Shown in pieces: positions 1 to 11,700 of a stretch of 64,000 nucleotides of DNA. Source of the DNA: Pardosa pseudoannulata (Eukaryota > Arthropoda > Arachnida > Araneae > Lycosidae); the NCBI GenBank assembly GCA_032207245.1, contig CM063501.1, forward strand, positions 87,438,808 to 87,502,807, in the 5' to 3' direction. The position numbers and the translations under genes are program-made. Position 1 is the stretch's first letter. Each line of letters starts with the position of its first letter. The notes under the pieces are model-generated. The model was not told where the DNA came from and searched no databases. It saw nothing but the letters and a program-made list of their open reading frames with translations.

Positions 1-719
1 TAAGTTTATATACATATATGTACCTACATACATATAAATATAAGTGTGTGTATGTGTGTATGTTTAACAATATAAGATGCTATACCAAATTCAGATGTTC
101 TGTTAACTTATTAGCAATAATTAATTGATAGAAAGATACACTGTAAGTACAATTAATGGGATTTATTCATATTTACAACCCTTATTTCTTTCTGATTACA
201 TTAAAAATATATTTTTAAATATATTTTGTTAAACATAATAACAGATTTTCTAGCTTAAAAACTAAAACTTGTCAAATACAAAGCCAACAAATCATTTTTT
301 AGATTCATAAAACAAATATTAGCAACCCATGTTACAAAGGACACATATAGCCTGAGCAACACTTTCTTTAATCTATACATATACACAAACGCATACACAC
401 ACAAACATACATATGAGAGTATATTAGTAGGTTTGCAAAATATTTGTTCTTTAAACAAATCCACGTAGCTTATCATAGACCCAATTTTACAGAGCTATTC
501 TTTGATATTCAAAAAATAATTAATTAATTAAAATACTGCCGATATTAAAAATTCCACCCAACCTATTATGTCATCCCTTAATAGATATTCCTATTTGAAG
601 TTAGATAATTTCTTAGTTGAAGATAGATGACAGCTCAATATGGTTATTTTAATATCTTCTAATATAAAATAAATATTTTTCTAATGGCAGGTGTAGGGAT
701 GTGTGCAAATATCTATATG

Positions 720-757
<38 letters not shown>

Positions 758-830
758 GGATTTATATATGAGTGTGTGTACGTATATTATGTAGCAAGAA
801 GTTATCTTGACCGATAGATTTATCTGGCAT
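1..830. other. AT-rich flank with microsatellites, no gene seen
   Basis: It contains TG/TA-rich simple sequence at about 30-65 and a (TA)n tract at 725-754. Short open frames here lack any recognisable domain. The downstream part of the APC-like gene may pass through as intron. Confidence 0.5.
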
Positions 831-1213
831 ATTTTCTAAGTATACAGGGAGGTGTTTCAGGCTCATATCAGTACTTTAACTTGAAATTCTAGTCCTACAA
901 GCACTGGGCGAATTCATACCCATGTCCAAGTACTTAAAAAAGACAATTAACTGTTATTGTCACTTAACAGACCCTCAACCTGGTAGCAGAAAGGAAAGAA
1001 ACTTGCAAGTAGGTAGTTCACTAGTTATGGGAAAAGGGTTAAACATCTAATGATCTAATTAAATTTCACGTTCAGAGATCATCCTTCCTTTTCTTTTAAA
1101 AACAAAAAACGTATATAACATACAAAAGTAGATATTTACTATGAACCATGATAGAAATATCCATTTGATAAATTGAATTGTGGTCTTTAGGATATTTGTT
1201 TCATCTTCATTTA

Positions 1214-1379
1214 GGTTGGTTTGGTATGAGTGCTGCAGCAAATTTTTTGCAATGAAAGAGGTAATTAGACTGGGAAATCCTACTTAAAAGTTGATTATAA
1301 ATGTTACGAACATCAATACCAGCCATGGTATCAAACGATAACAGCCTGACCCATTTAGCCATCATTCAGCATATTTTTC
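1214..1379 (-). repeat. tRNA-derived SINE, old copy
   Basis: It starts on the plus strand with gttggtttgg and carries the complement of the family body (attagactgggaaatcc, taccagccatggtatcaaac). It is diverged from the copies at 3.2 and 18.8 kb. A still weaker match lies around 830-1000. Confidence 0.6.
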
Positions 1380-1559
1380 ATTTCAGATTTTCACTTTTAG
1401 AAGGAATAAATTTGCAGGATTTGTCAAAGAATATAAACTTGGATGGTAATACAGTTTGAACCATGGTCAGAATAACAATTTTATGAACTTAAATTGTGGT
1501 TTTAGAATACTTTTTCCATCAAAGCTCATTCATCATTTACTCCTTCTAACAAGGATGAG

Positions 1560-2102
1560 ATTGGCAGTAAATCAAAAAAAAAAATCTGAAATTGTTTGTG
1601 ATTGCAGAAAGTGAAAAAGTTGGAATTTATCTTGGTTGCAAAATGCAAAAATTCAAAATTATACTAAGTTGGCACAAGAAGAACAAAAGTTAAAACTATA
1701 TGGAGATAATTTGTACAAAAATTACATAAGGAGGAAGTTTATTCATTCTCAAATGAAGAATCTTGATACTGATCACAAACACTGGAAAGAAAGGAGGAGA
1801 GACACAGGGAAAAGAAGACAACCTTGGAATTTCACAAACACAGAACTTGAAGTTCAACTGAGAGCTGTCAGGTGGAAATGTTTTATGACTGGATGGGATC
1901 TGTGTCAGCAGATTATTTCAAGGAAACATTTATACACAACTATGATAGCAAAGATATATTAAGATCCACATCTGACCGGAGCAGAAGATTCTTGTTGTGG
2001 CATGTTTGTAAGTGTAACTTCATTCATTACCAATCTTTTTAGCTCCCTTTCCCAGTAGTAATGTGCAGCAAAAATAAAGTTGCATAATTTAAAAAAAAAA
2101 AA
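1560..2102 (+). pseudogene. Possible processed retrocopy of unknown origin
   Basis: An open frame at 1636-1962 of 108 codons, unrecognised and rich in K, R and Q, is followed by AATAAA at about 2074 and an A tract at 2091-2102. An AATAAA-type signal 15-25 bases before an A tract is what a reverse-transcribed mRNA leaves. No parent gene is recognised and no target duplication was found, so this is tentative. Confidence 0.3.
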
Positions 2103-3200
2103 CCCTTGAATTTTCCCAAATACTTCAGATTGTTGAATTTCTCTGAAATTTCCATGTTTTCCTGGTCTGTGGACATCCTGGTCACCATGTTGAATAGGCT
2201 GCTTCCATTGCATTACAGAAGAAATTGGTAATTAGGTAGGGTGTTGGATGGTCAATCCCCCAGACTATTAAAAACTGGTTTCAATGGATGGTAGGTTCAC
2301 TATTACACAAATTACATTTGAATTTTAAAAAAATGCTAAATAATAGAAAGGGTTTTTTTGTAAAAGGAGAATTTTCTAAAAGAATCAGAAATTCACATGC
2401 ATACACACATAAAAAAAGAAAGCCTAGGGGGAAAAAGTGAAATTTTGCAATTAAAAATATAAAAGTGGGAATTGACAATAAATAAAAAGTGGTGAAAATT
2501 CCATCCCTGTTCTTAAAATCATATATGTAGTATTCATCACAGAAAATAAATTTAGTTTATAACAAACTCAAAATACAACAATTAACAATTTCACATAAGG
2601 AATGTCTAAAAAATACATTTTGTTAGTTATTGGTTCAATAACAATGTTATGAACTGATTCATAATATTATATGATCAGTTTAGGATACAAACATAAATCT
2701 GGATCTTCATATTTTTTTAAATAACTGATATATATTTTTCTAACAATTGTTTTACACATTTAGACATCGATTTTTTAATCATTGCACAGAAACCCTTTGA
2801 ATTGAATAAAATAAAATTTCATTACATGCTATAATAAGATATCATTCAAGAAGTTCGTTGAGAAAATGGGAGAATAAAAACTATATTTACTGAATTTCAT
2901 TAATTAAACAATATAACAAATTTTGAAAAATTTTCCATTTCCAGCAAACTTTCACTAAGTGAACCCTAATAGAAAAAGTGTTCCCATAATTTAAATAAGT
3001 ACATTATTATTACTGTTATTAAGATAAAAAATCTGAAGAGTTCTTACTCTTATATATAAATTAGATAAATGTTTGATATTTATCATTAGACTTCTACATT
3101 ATACAAATATGTTAACATATTAAATTTTATTATATTGTATTACCATCTAATAATTGTTATAAACATTTGACATATTGTTAAAATAACTAATTATCTTTAA
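2103..3200. other. AT-rich sequence without recognisable genes
   Basis: No splice-compatible conserved exon, inverted-repeat element or SINE body was recognised on either strand. Confidence 0.4.
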
Positions 3201-3371
3201 GTTTGGTTTGATTTGGAGTGCTACAGTCTACTGTTTTGCAACATGAGGGCTAATGAGACCGAGAGCTACTGCTTAAAGCCGATTCCGAAAAGCTACAAAC
3301 ATCCATGCTTCAGTGGGATTCGAACCCACAAACTCCGGTACCAAAGATAAGCACTCTAACCATTCAGCTTT
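3201..3371 (-). repeat. tRNA-derived SINE, well preserved, with target duplication
   Basis: Read on the minus strand it has a tRNA-like head with B box (complement of gggattcgaaccc), a body with ctcattagccctcat and a tail ending in ccaaac. It is flanked by near-identical direct repeats tatctttaa (3192-3200) and tatctttta (3372-3380). It sits in the intron side of APC-like exon H. Confidence 0.85.
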
Positions 3372-3457
3372 TATCTTTTAAGTCTAAAAACCACATTATA
3401 TAGGCAAATATTGTACAGTATTTTCTATTTAGGAAAAAAATATATGATGATACATAC

Positions 3458-3592
3458 TGGTTTAACACTCACACCAATCTTGTCATTCATTTTATATGGC
3501 ACTCTAAATGGCATGCATGGTTGAGGCATTCCATTATTTATGCTATAATGAACAGGTTCATTTGATTTAAATTTCTCATTTTTACTCTGCAC
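3458..3592 (-). CDS. APC: APC-like exon H: degenerate SAMP-like motif
   Basis: Acceptor tttaaagcag; two phase 0 donors are possible, gtatgt (exon to 3458) or gtgagt (exon to 3473). It encodes INNGMPQPCMPFRVPYKMND, which aligns with the SAMP 2 region of vertebrate APC, where SAMP is followed by PFRVKK. If neither donor is used, the frame stops about 12 codons further on, so this could also be the last exon. The intron to exon G is about 5.6 kb and full of transposons. Confidence 0.78.
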
Positions 3593-6500
3593 CTGCTTTA
3601 AAAATGGGAAAAATTAGTAACTCTTTGTTCTAAAAAGCACAATTACATTAAAAATTAGATAATTAAAAGCAGTCATAGAAATAATGTAAATTTAATAAAA
3701 TAACAAAAAACAAGCAAATATATCATAAAGTAAAATATCAGACATGTCATATATGTTTAATACATGCTTATCAATATCAGTTAAGCAATTAAGCAAGTAA
3801 CATACATTTCATGCAAATTAATTTGAAGATTTTAATAATGTATATTAAGGATTAATATTTAAATGTCAGACATGCAGTTTGAACTATTGATTAATTATTC
3901 ATTAAACATAGTTTCTTAACTATACAAATTATACTATTCAGTACTTGAGATAAACCTCTAAACAGTTCAATCTTATAAGGATTTAAAACATATCGCAGTC
4001 CAAGATGATATTTACAATAGATTGTTCTACCTTAAAATTTGTATTCAAGAAAGCCAAACACACTTTTCAGTTTCTATGCTCTTGAATATAAAATGTAGAT
4101 TAACACTAGATTTAAGGATGTTGATCATTTATCTAGATTTACGGATGTTGACGTATTTTTACTGAAGTGAGCCAATTTGACTCATACAAGAAAATTGAAG
4201 TTTTTTTTGCAAAGAAAATAGTTCCAAATTAATTTAAATAAAATGTTTATGATAAAAAAATTCATTGAAAATATTTTTTACATATAAAATGTGTTTTTGA
4301 AACACATTTTCTGCAAACATTTCTATTACATTTAGCACAATGGTTTCTACATCTGTTTCTTTTGCATGATTGTTGAACTTGACAATTTTTCCGTGCGTCA
4401 GTAGCATGAATTTATGTCATTGGAATGGAAGTGCTCTCGACTTCTTCTCTATATTTATTTTATATTATATTTATTTATTTTCATACACATTGTGTGAGTC
4501 AAATTGGCTCACAACCATGAAAATAGGTATACTGCATTGATAATGTGAAATAAAGGGTATGTGAGGAAGAGGAATGAAAGTTTACATATATTTTATTACA
4601 TAACTAAAAACCAACGTATGTTTTTGAAAAGTGATATTAAAGTTTTATATATATATATAGTGATCAAATTTATAATGAGTCAAATTGGCTTGGTCCGTAA
4701 ATCTAGTGTTAAATGAATGCATACAGAGAATCTTTTTCAAACTAAGAAAAGTGTTAGATTACTTTTTTATATCAAATTTATAAGGAGACTTAATACTCAT
4801 AAAAAAAAGTCATAAAAATTTTATTGTCAGATGAGAAAAATTATCCTTTTATACAACACTAAAGCATTTACTTTATGAAAATCCCCTATATAATAATAGC
4901 CTAAGGTGTCTGTCGGCAAATTTTTGAAGCGGTTGTACCTGGAACGGATCCAGGCATCCATATTGAATTTTTTATGAGTTAGGGTTAGCAGAATTCAAAG
5001 CGAGTTCGAAATTTAAGCCTTCCCCCCTTTTCTAGCGTTTAATGCTATTATTTCAAGCCTTATTCCCCCCCCCCCGTTAAAAGCAGGTGATTAATTTTAT
5101 CATTTTCGATACCATTCATATATACCACCAAATAATCACTGTCAATATTAAAACCTCTGCTCTTCATCCTATCATGTAATATGACAAGATAATCTAAAGC
5201 TGGCAACTAACATACGGTCAGTAAATAGAAAGAGTTCTCACCAGTTCATGTTTAAAGTAAAATCAAATAAATTTTTATACTAAAATCATTCTTAATAGGA
5301 TGACAAGGGCGAAGCGTAATATTTAAATTTATATACTCTTTTAGTTCAATTGTCATATGCTTTAATAAGGACATCATTCATGTAAAAGCGTGGCATGATG
5401 GTTAAAGTCTCTGCCCGTTTCATTTTTGTAACAGTCGAGTTGAAGGTTCTGTCCCCGACGCAACCTAATTTTTCTATATGTCTAATTCATTTTATATTTT
5501 TTGCTTTCTCTTTTAAATTCTTTTTCCTAAAGCTGTTTTATTATTTTTAAATTTCTTTTATTATTTTTAAACTAAGGTTTTCCTTGAACCCACATCTTTA
5601 AACCAATTACATTCCGCAGTGGTCAAAAGATCTATGAGTGGATCGAGACAGTCTCACTTGCGGCCTCTATTTACTAATATATTAACTAAAAGTAATCAAG
5701 TGATTTTGTATGATCTTGGACAGTTTTTGTATTTATTTACATTTTTGACAATATTTTAATTTAATTTTCTATTTTCGCCTTTATTTATTTATTTTATTTT
5801 TTTTTTTTTTTGCTTGTATTTTAAATTTTTAAATTTCATTTTTGTTACTTTTTGTCGTTTTAAGTTTATAAAATTATTTTTTGCTAAGAAATGAGCTTTA
5901 GAATGTTTGCTTCATTTCTAATATTTTATTTACATTTTTGACAATTTTTAAAATTAATTTTTTTTATTTTCATCTTTTTTTTTTTTTAAATTTTTAAAAT
6001 ATATTTGCTATTAGTTTTCTATTATAAACTTTATACCTCAAGCTGTCTATAATGGGAAGTAAACAGCCTGGTTTTTAAAAATAAAACATTGTTTAAAAAA
6101 ATGTTATTCAATATAATAATGTAGAAACTTACATTTTTCTATCAAAGAATTTTGAAAAGTTTAAATTTTACTATTCCTTTTTATTATAAATATGACCCTT
6201 TTAGTTAATATATTAGTCAATAGATGGCGCCAACGAACCAAGTAATTTTTTATTTATACTGTACCGCCGAAATTTGAATGTAAAGAGACATCCATTTTGA
6301 ACTCTTGATCAATCAGGGTTAGGAAAATTCAAAGAGAGTAAAGTTTTATACGAATAATTTTTAGTCAGCCTGATTGTAAAATGGAACAACATTTATTAAA
6401 TATAAATGGTAAAAGGGTTCCCCTTACTGTCGTTCCAATAGTTGGGGATGGATCATGTTTATTTCGATCGCTTTCTTATGTTATGTTTGAAACACAGTCT

Positions 6501-8674
6501 TTTAGCAGTGGCATTCGAAAACAAATTGTTACTCATGTGGTACAAAATTGGGATCATTTTAGTATTATGTCACATAATGAACAGGGGCATAATTATAGTT
6601 TGGCTGCAGTTTATTTTTCCGAAATGTCACGATGTTCAACTTTTGGAGGATTTTGCAAGTTGTATGCAGCCGGTGAAATTTTTAAGTGTGTTTGAGGTTT
6701 ACCTTGATTATAGCCTTTATTACAGTTTTGAAAGTGAGGGAAACCCCACTAAGTGGCTACGCTTTTCCAATGATTTGTCAAGTGGCCATTTTGACGTTTA
6801 CGTTAATTCTGTGTCAAATTCAATCCCCTGTATAATAATAGCCTAAGTTGTCTGTCCGTGAATTTATGAAGCGGTTGTACCTGGAATGGGTACAGGAATC
6901 CATATTGGATTTTTTATGACTTAGGGTTAGCAAAATTCACCGAGATTTCAAAATCCACCCCATCACCACTTTTTGGACGTTTAATGGTATTATTTCAAGC
7001 CTTATTCTTCCCTGTTAAGAGCAAAAGATTAAATTTATCAATTTGGATATCATTCATATATACCACCAAATAATCACTGTCAATATAAAAGCCACTGCTG
7101 TCTATTCTATCACGTACGCGACCCTCATATATTCTAATTAGTTTCTTCACCATTTGTAGGCATGGCAAGCTCAGTAGAGTGTCTGCCCATTTGCTTGTCG
7201 TACTCCTTGGGTTAACGGTTCTGTCCCCGAAGCTGCCAAATTTTTCTAAATGTAATTAATTTACTATATTCTTTTTTTTAATATATAAATAAATTCCTAT
7301 TCCTAAAGTTGTTTTATTTTTTTAAAAATAAATTTTTACTATTTTTTTCAACTTTTTATGATTTTTATTATGTTAAATTCACGTATTTTGTACGGATGTC
7401 CCTGGCCCCATAAACATTTCATTTTTCAATCCTTAAACTTTCTTCTCGTCTATTTTTATGTTTCCTTTCAACTTTTAGCTGTTAATTTTTCTGCTAGCCT
7501 TCATTTTTGTGTTTATTGAAAGAAATCTCCGGATTAGAGGGCTCGGCCCATGCAATCAAGGCCCATACCTACCGAGATGATAGTGTCATTCCTTTACTTC
7601 CATTAATTAATGTGGCAAAAAAAAACTGAAGAACTTGACGATAATTTTAAGGTAGCTAAGAAGACTTTATCTTTCTAAATGAATTCAATGTGATTCTAAA
7701 CTGCATTCACAATATCGAGAGACTTTAGGGGAGTATGAAGATAAACAAGTTATTGAGCTTGTACCTGATAATTCTCAGTCAAAAAACAAATCATTTTTTA
7801 CCTGCTTCATACAGTACTTTACAATTTTAGAAAATGAAAAATTTACTTATTCCGTCATATGATGGGCTATATGCTAGTATTAAAATTAATAGGAATGATA
7901 CCCCAAAATTTTCAATGAAATAATATGCCATACATATTTAATAATGTAATCACAATATGAAATATTAATTATTCTAATGCTAATCAATTACTGTAAAATT
8001 AAAGCAATTTTATTTTGCTTTAAAATTATTTTGTAGTAATGTAATAATATTACAAAAAAAAATTATTTTCTTAAATATTGGATACACAACTTATATTACT
8101 GAATTATTAACTAAAAGTAATATTACATTCCTAATTAAGTGGAACACAATCAAAATAATTACTTAGGTTATTCATGACAATGTTAGTCTAATATATCTGC
8201 ATTAATGGCTATATTTTTCATTGGTACTATTAATAAATTTTCACAAAAAAATAAATTAATTGCAATTATAATATATATAAAAAAGTTTTTTTTAAAGGTT
8301 AATATAATCCCAGTCTTATTAGAATAAAAATAATTAAAAATACAGTGACAAATTAAACTTTAAAAATTTAGGTAACATTTAATTAAAAAAACCTATTTAA
8401 TTCCATAATACTATTTATTCAAGGGAAGTTTGCAGCACTTCATAAACACTAATTTAAAAAAGGCTATGTAAAAGAAATGGGGTTTGAACCAATTAATATA
8501 ACAGAATAATTTCAACCACTTATTTATTTGCTTATTTTAAGAGAGCACACCCTTTCTCAAAAACGAACAATTATTAAATGTGTACCTTTCACTACAGAAC
8601 ATCAACAACTGCTAGGAATATATGAAAACTATACATGAATGCATGGTAACATGAGATCACAAGAAATTATTTGG

Positions 8675-8722
<48 letters not shown>

Positions 8723-11700
8723 ACCCAATGAAATTCTTCCCCAATTACACATAAGAAATAGCCTATATTTTTAATTGCCAGGGCTTGCTTGGCAATGTAA
8801 CTCAATTGTAGCTATGGCCCCAGTAAACTAAGTCCAGTGCTGTCAAACTTCCCATTTATTGAGGATCAAAACAAATTGGTCTATTAATCATATAAACAGT
8901 GCAACTGCTCTGCATAAAATACTCCAAAAATTTACAAATGTGTAATAATGTTTCATGGTGGCCAAAAAAAAAAGTGATTTTTAAATTCTCTGATATTTTC
9001 ATATTTTCTAAAATAACTCCAGCTACTTGCCAAGTCACTGGAAGTCAGACACTGACCCATGGCTCACAAGTTTGTTGCCACTGATCTAGACATTAGTTAC
9101 AGAAAAAATTAAGTTATAGCATAAAAGAAATTGCATACTGAACAAACTACTACATTTTACAGTTAGATATTAATTTGTAAACTTAAAATAAACTATTTAC
9201 TTGAGGACTGCTAGAAATACCAGGACATTCTCTTCTTTTGTATACATGGCTTGAAACTTTTTCAGGTAACTTATTTGGCATACCTAACTGGATACACTGT
9301 TGTAAAAGTATATCATCTCCATCAGAATCTTCATCAGACTTAATTGAAGTCTCACTGTACAAAGCCTACATTTAAAAGTTTTATGTCAGAAACTGATAAG
9401 CACAAAGCAAAACAAGTTAATTTCATTAGCTAGGCCCACTAGACAATTCAATTTCTTTTTACATGAAATAAATCTCTGTTTGAAAACAAACAAATACATA
9501 CATTTAAACAAGTTTGGTTACAAAAGTTTTTAAAAATTCCTGAGACAAATAACTTTAAAATCAACTGTCTTTAAGCAGTTGAAAAAAATTTAGATAGATA
9601 CCATGAATTTAAGTTATTAGCTTTAAAGAACATTAATAAAATTAAAACTTGAATGCAACAAATTATTTTTAATTGTCAGGATATAATGAAATATTATTAA
9701 CAAACATACTTTTTTCATTCTGAAAGATATAAACATTAAAAATTGAAAGTGTACAAACATTAAATTCCAAGTTTTTATCTAACAAAGATCAGCTATATAC
9801 TTCTGTTTATAAGAGATGTTGATAATTATTTATACTGTGAGTATTTTATTTCTAACTTTTGTCATATTTGATACTTGCAAAATAAATGTATAACAAATCA
9901 CAAATATGGCTATTTATCTCTTAAACCAACATTTATTTCTTTAAACAAAATAACAATAAGATCCTAAAGGAAAACTATTATAAAGAAAAAAGACATAAAT
10001 CTTACATTTCCTGAATTATAATTGATGGGAAGAGGAGAGTATCTACTTTTAACAAACCCCTCTGCACCAGTTACAACTTTGTCAGAATTTTCTGGCATTC
10101 CTAATTGTATGCAACGTTGCAATAATGCATCATCATCATCTGAATCATCATCTAACTTAACTGGGTTATTACTCTTTAATTCAACCTGTAACAAAATATA
10201 ACTCCAATTAAATATCTAGTAACTGAGTAGCTTAGCTTTATATAACCTCCTACCGCACATTTCTAGCATATGATAACTCGAAAAAATTTGTAATTAGAAA
10301 TTACTAGCAGCTGTGTATGAACATGGTCACTTTCAGTTTTATTCTCTCCTTTACAAAACAACTGAATTCAACCAAAAAGGACAATTATAACATGTTTTAC
10401 ATTCTGTCATAAGAAATACATATTAGTAAGAAGGTTTTTTTATATATATTAAGCCCATCTGAACTCTTTCGGGCATACGATGCCTTGCAGTCCAATACAA
10501 GAAATTGCCCCATTAGGTGGGAGAGTCAAAAAGGAACCCGAAGAAATAACATCCTGTAGAGCAGGACAAGAAGAAAGGTGATCTCCATGCATTGGGGCTG
10601 AAGCACAACGAACACAGTTCGGTGAATCAGCAAGACCAACTTTTAACAGATGGGCCTGAAAAAAACCATGTCCAGTCTCAAGACAGAAACAGGCCACACC
10701 AATAGCTCTGGGCAAGGTGCCACATATTTGTCTATCCAAAAAAGAGGACCATTTTTTTCTGGAAGCAATATTCCTATAATAGCGTAGTCGAGCCTTATGA
10801 ACATGTTCACAGATGGCCTGCTTAACATTTCTTAGAGGGGCACAAGTTATGGGTTAGTGCAGAAAATAGCCCTATTTAACAAGCGTGTCTGCATGCTCAT
10901 TCCCAGGCACATCACAGTGGCTAGGGATCCATTGGATTGCAGAATTACCTCTTTCCCTGATTCAATCAAAGAACTAATTCGCTTTTTATAAGTGAATTCA
11001 ATGAGATTAAGTACCCGAATTATTTAATTTATCTAATTATTAGTAAGAAGTAGTGGGAGATCAGTCAAAAAATTTAAGACTAATTCTATAGCATCATAAT
11101 AATAAGAAAATGGAAATGTTTCATATATAACAGTTATTGCCACATAGTCAACAAAGATGAAACATGATAAAGAAACAGGGTTACATATTTTTAATCATTG
11201 CTTAACTCTTAATTTCCGTGTATCTACACAATTTGTAACATACAACTCATATTTAAAGAAAAGATACAATGCTGTAAATCGCAAAAGATTGCTAGATTTT
11301 ACACCTAATCATTGTACCTATTGCTATTCAGAATGCAGAAATGTTATTTTTGGTACCACATACCTATGCGATTTATATACATGTTAAAATTAATACAGGC
11401 AAAATTTGAACATACATTCCACCTAAATATGTAACAGTTGAATGCCTAGAGGACTTTATATAATCACCTACATTAAATTCTTTAAAATAATAACTATAAC
11501 AAATCATGATTCAAAAATATTTAAACTAATGCATACAAGATTTGTATATATGTTCCTCTTATTTCAATGGTCTACCATTCCTACCAAAATATATAAAAGC
11601 TTTAGGGTGAAGAGCAATCATAAATATTTTAAAATAAAAAAAAATATTTAAGAATAAACTTAGGAACTACTTAATTTGTAACTTTACAAAAGAGACAAAG

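Larger units (their letters stand above)
4882..6833 (+). mobile_element. Helitron-family copy 1 (Helentron-like) with OTU protease remnant
   Basis: It begins with the family 5' end TCCCCTATATAATAATAGCC after an A and shares its first roughly 600 bases with copy 2 at 6834. It carries a frameshifted OTU cysteine protease. Copy 2 appears inserted at 6833/6834, so the true 3' end of this copy is beyond 7877 and was not identified. OTU domains are known in Helentron/Helitron2 elements. No Rep or helicase motif was seen. Confidence 0.6.

Noticed and set aside
11157..11387. 76-codon plus-strand frame with several cysteines
   Set aside because: No zinc-finger spacing or family similarity; intronic AT-rich sequence.
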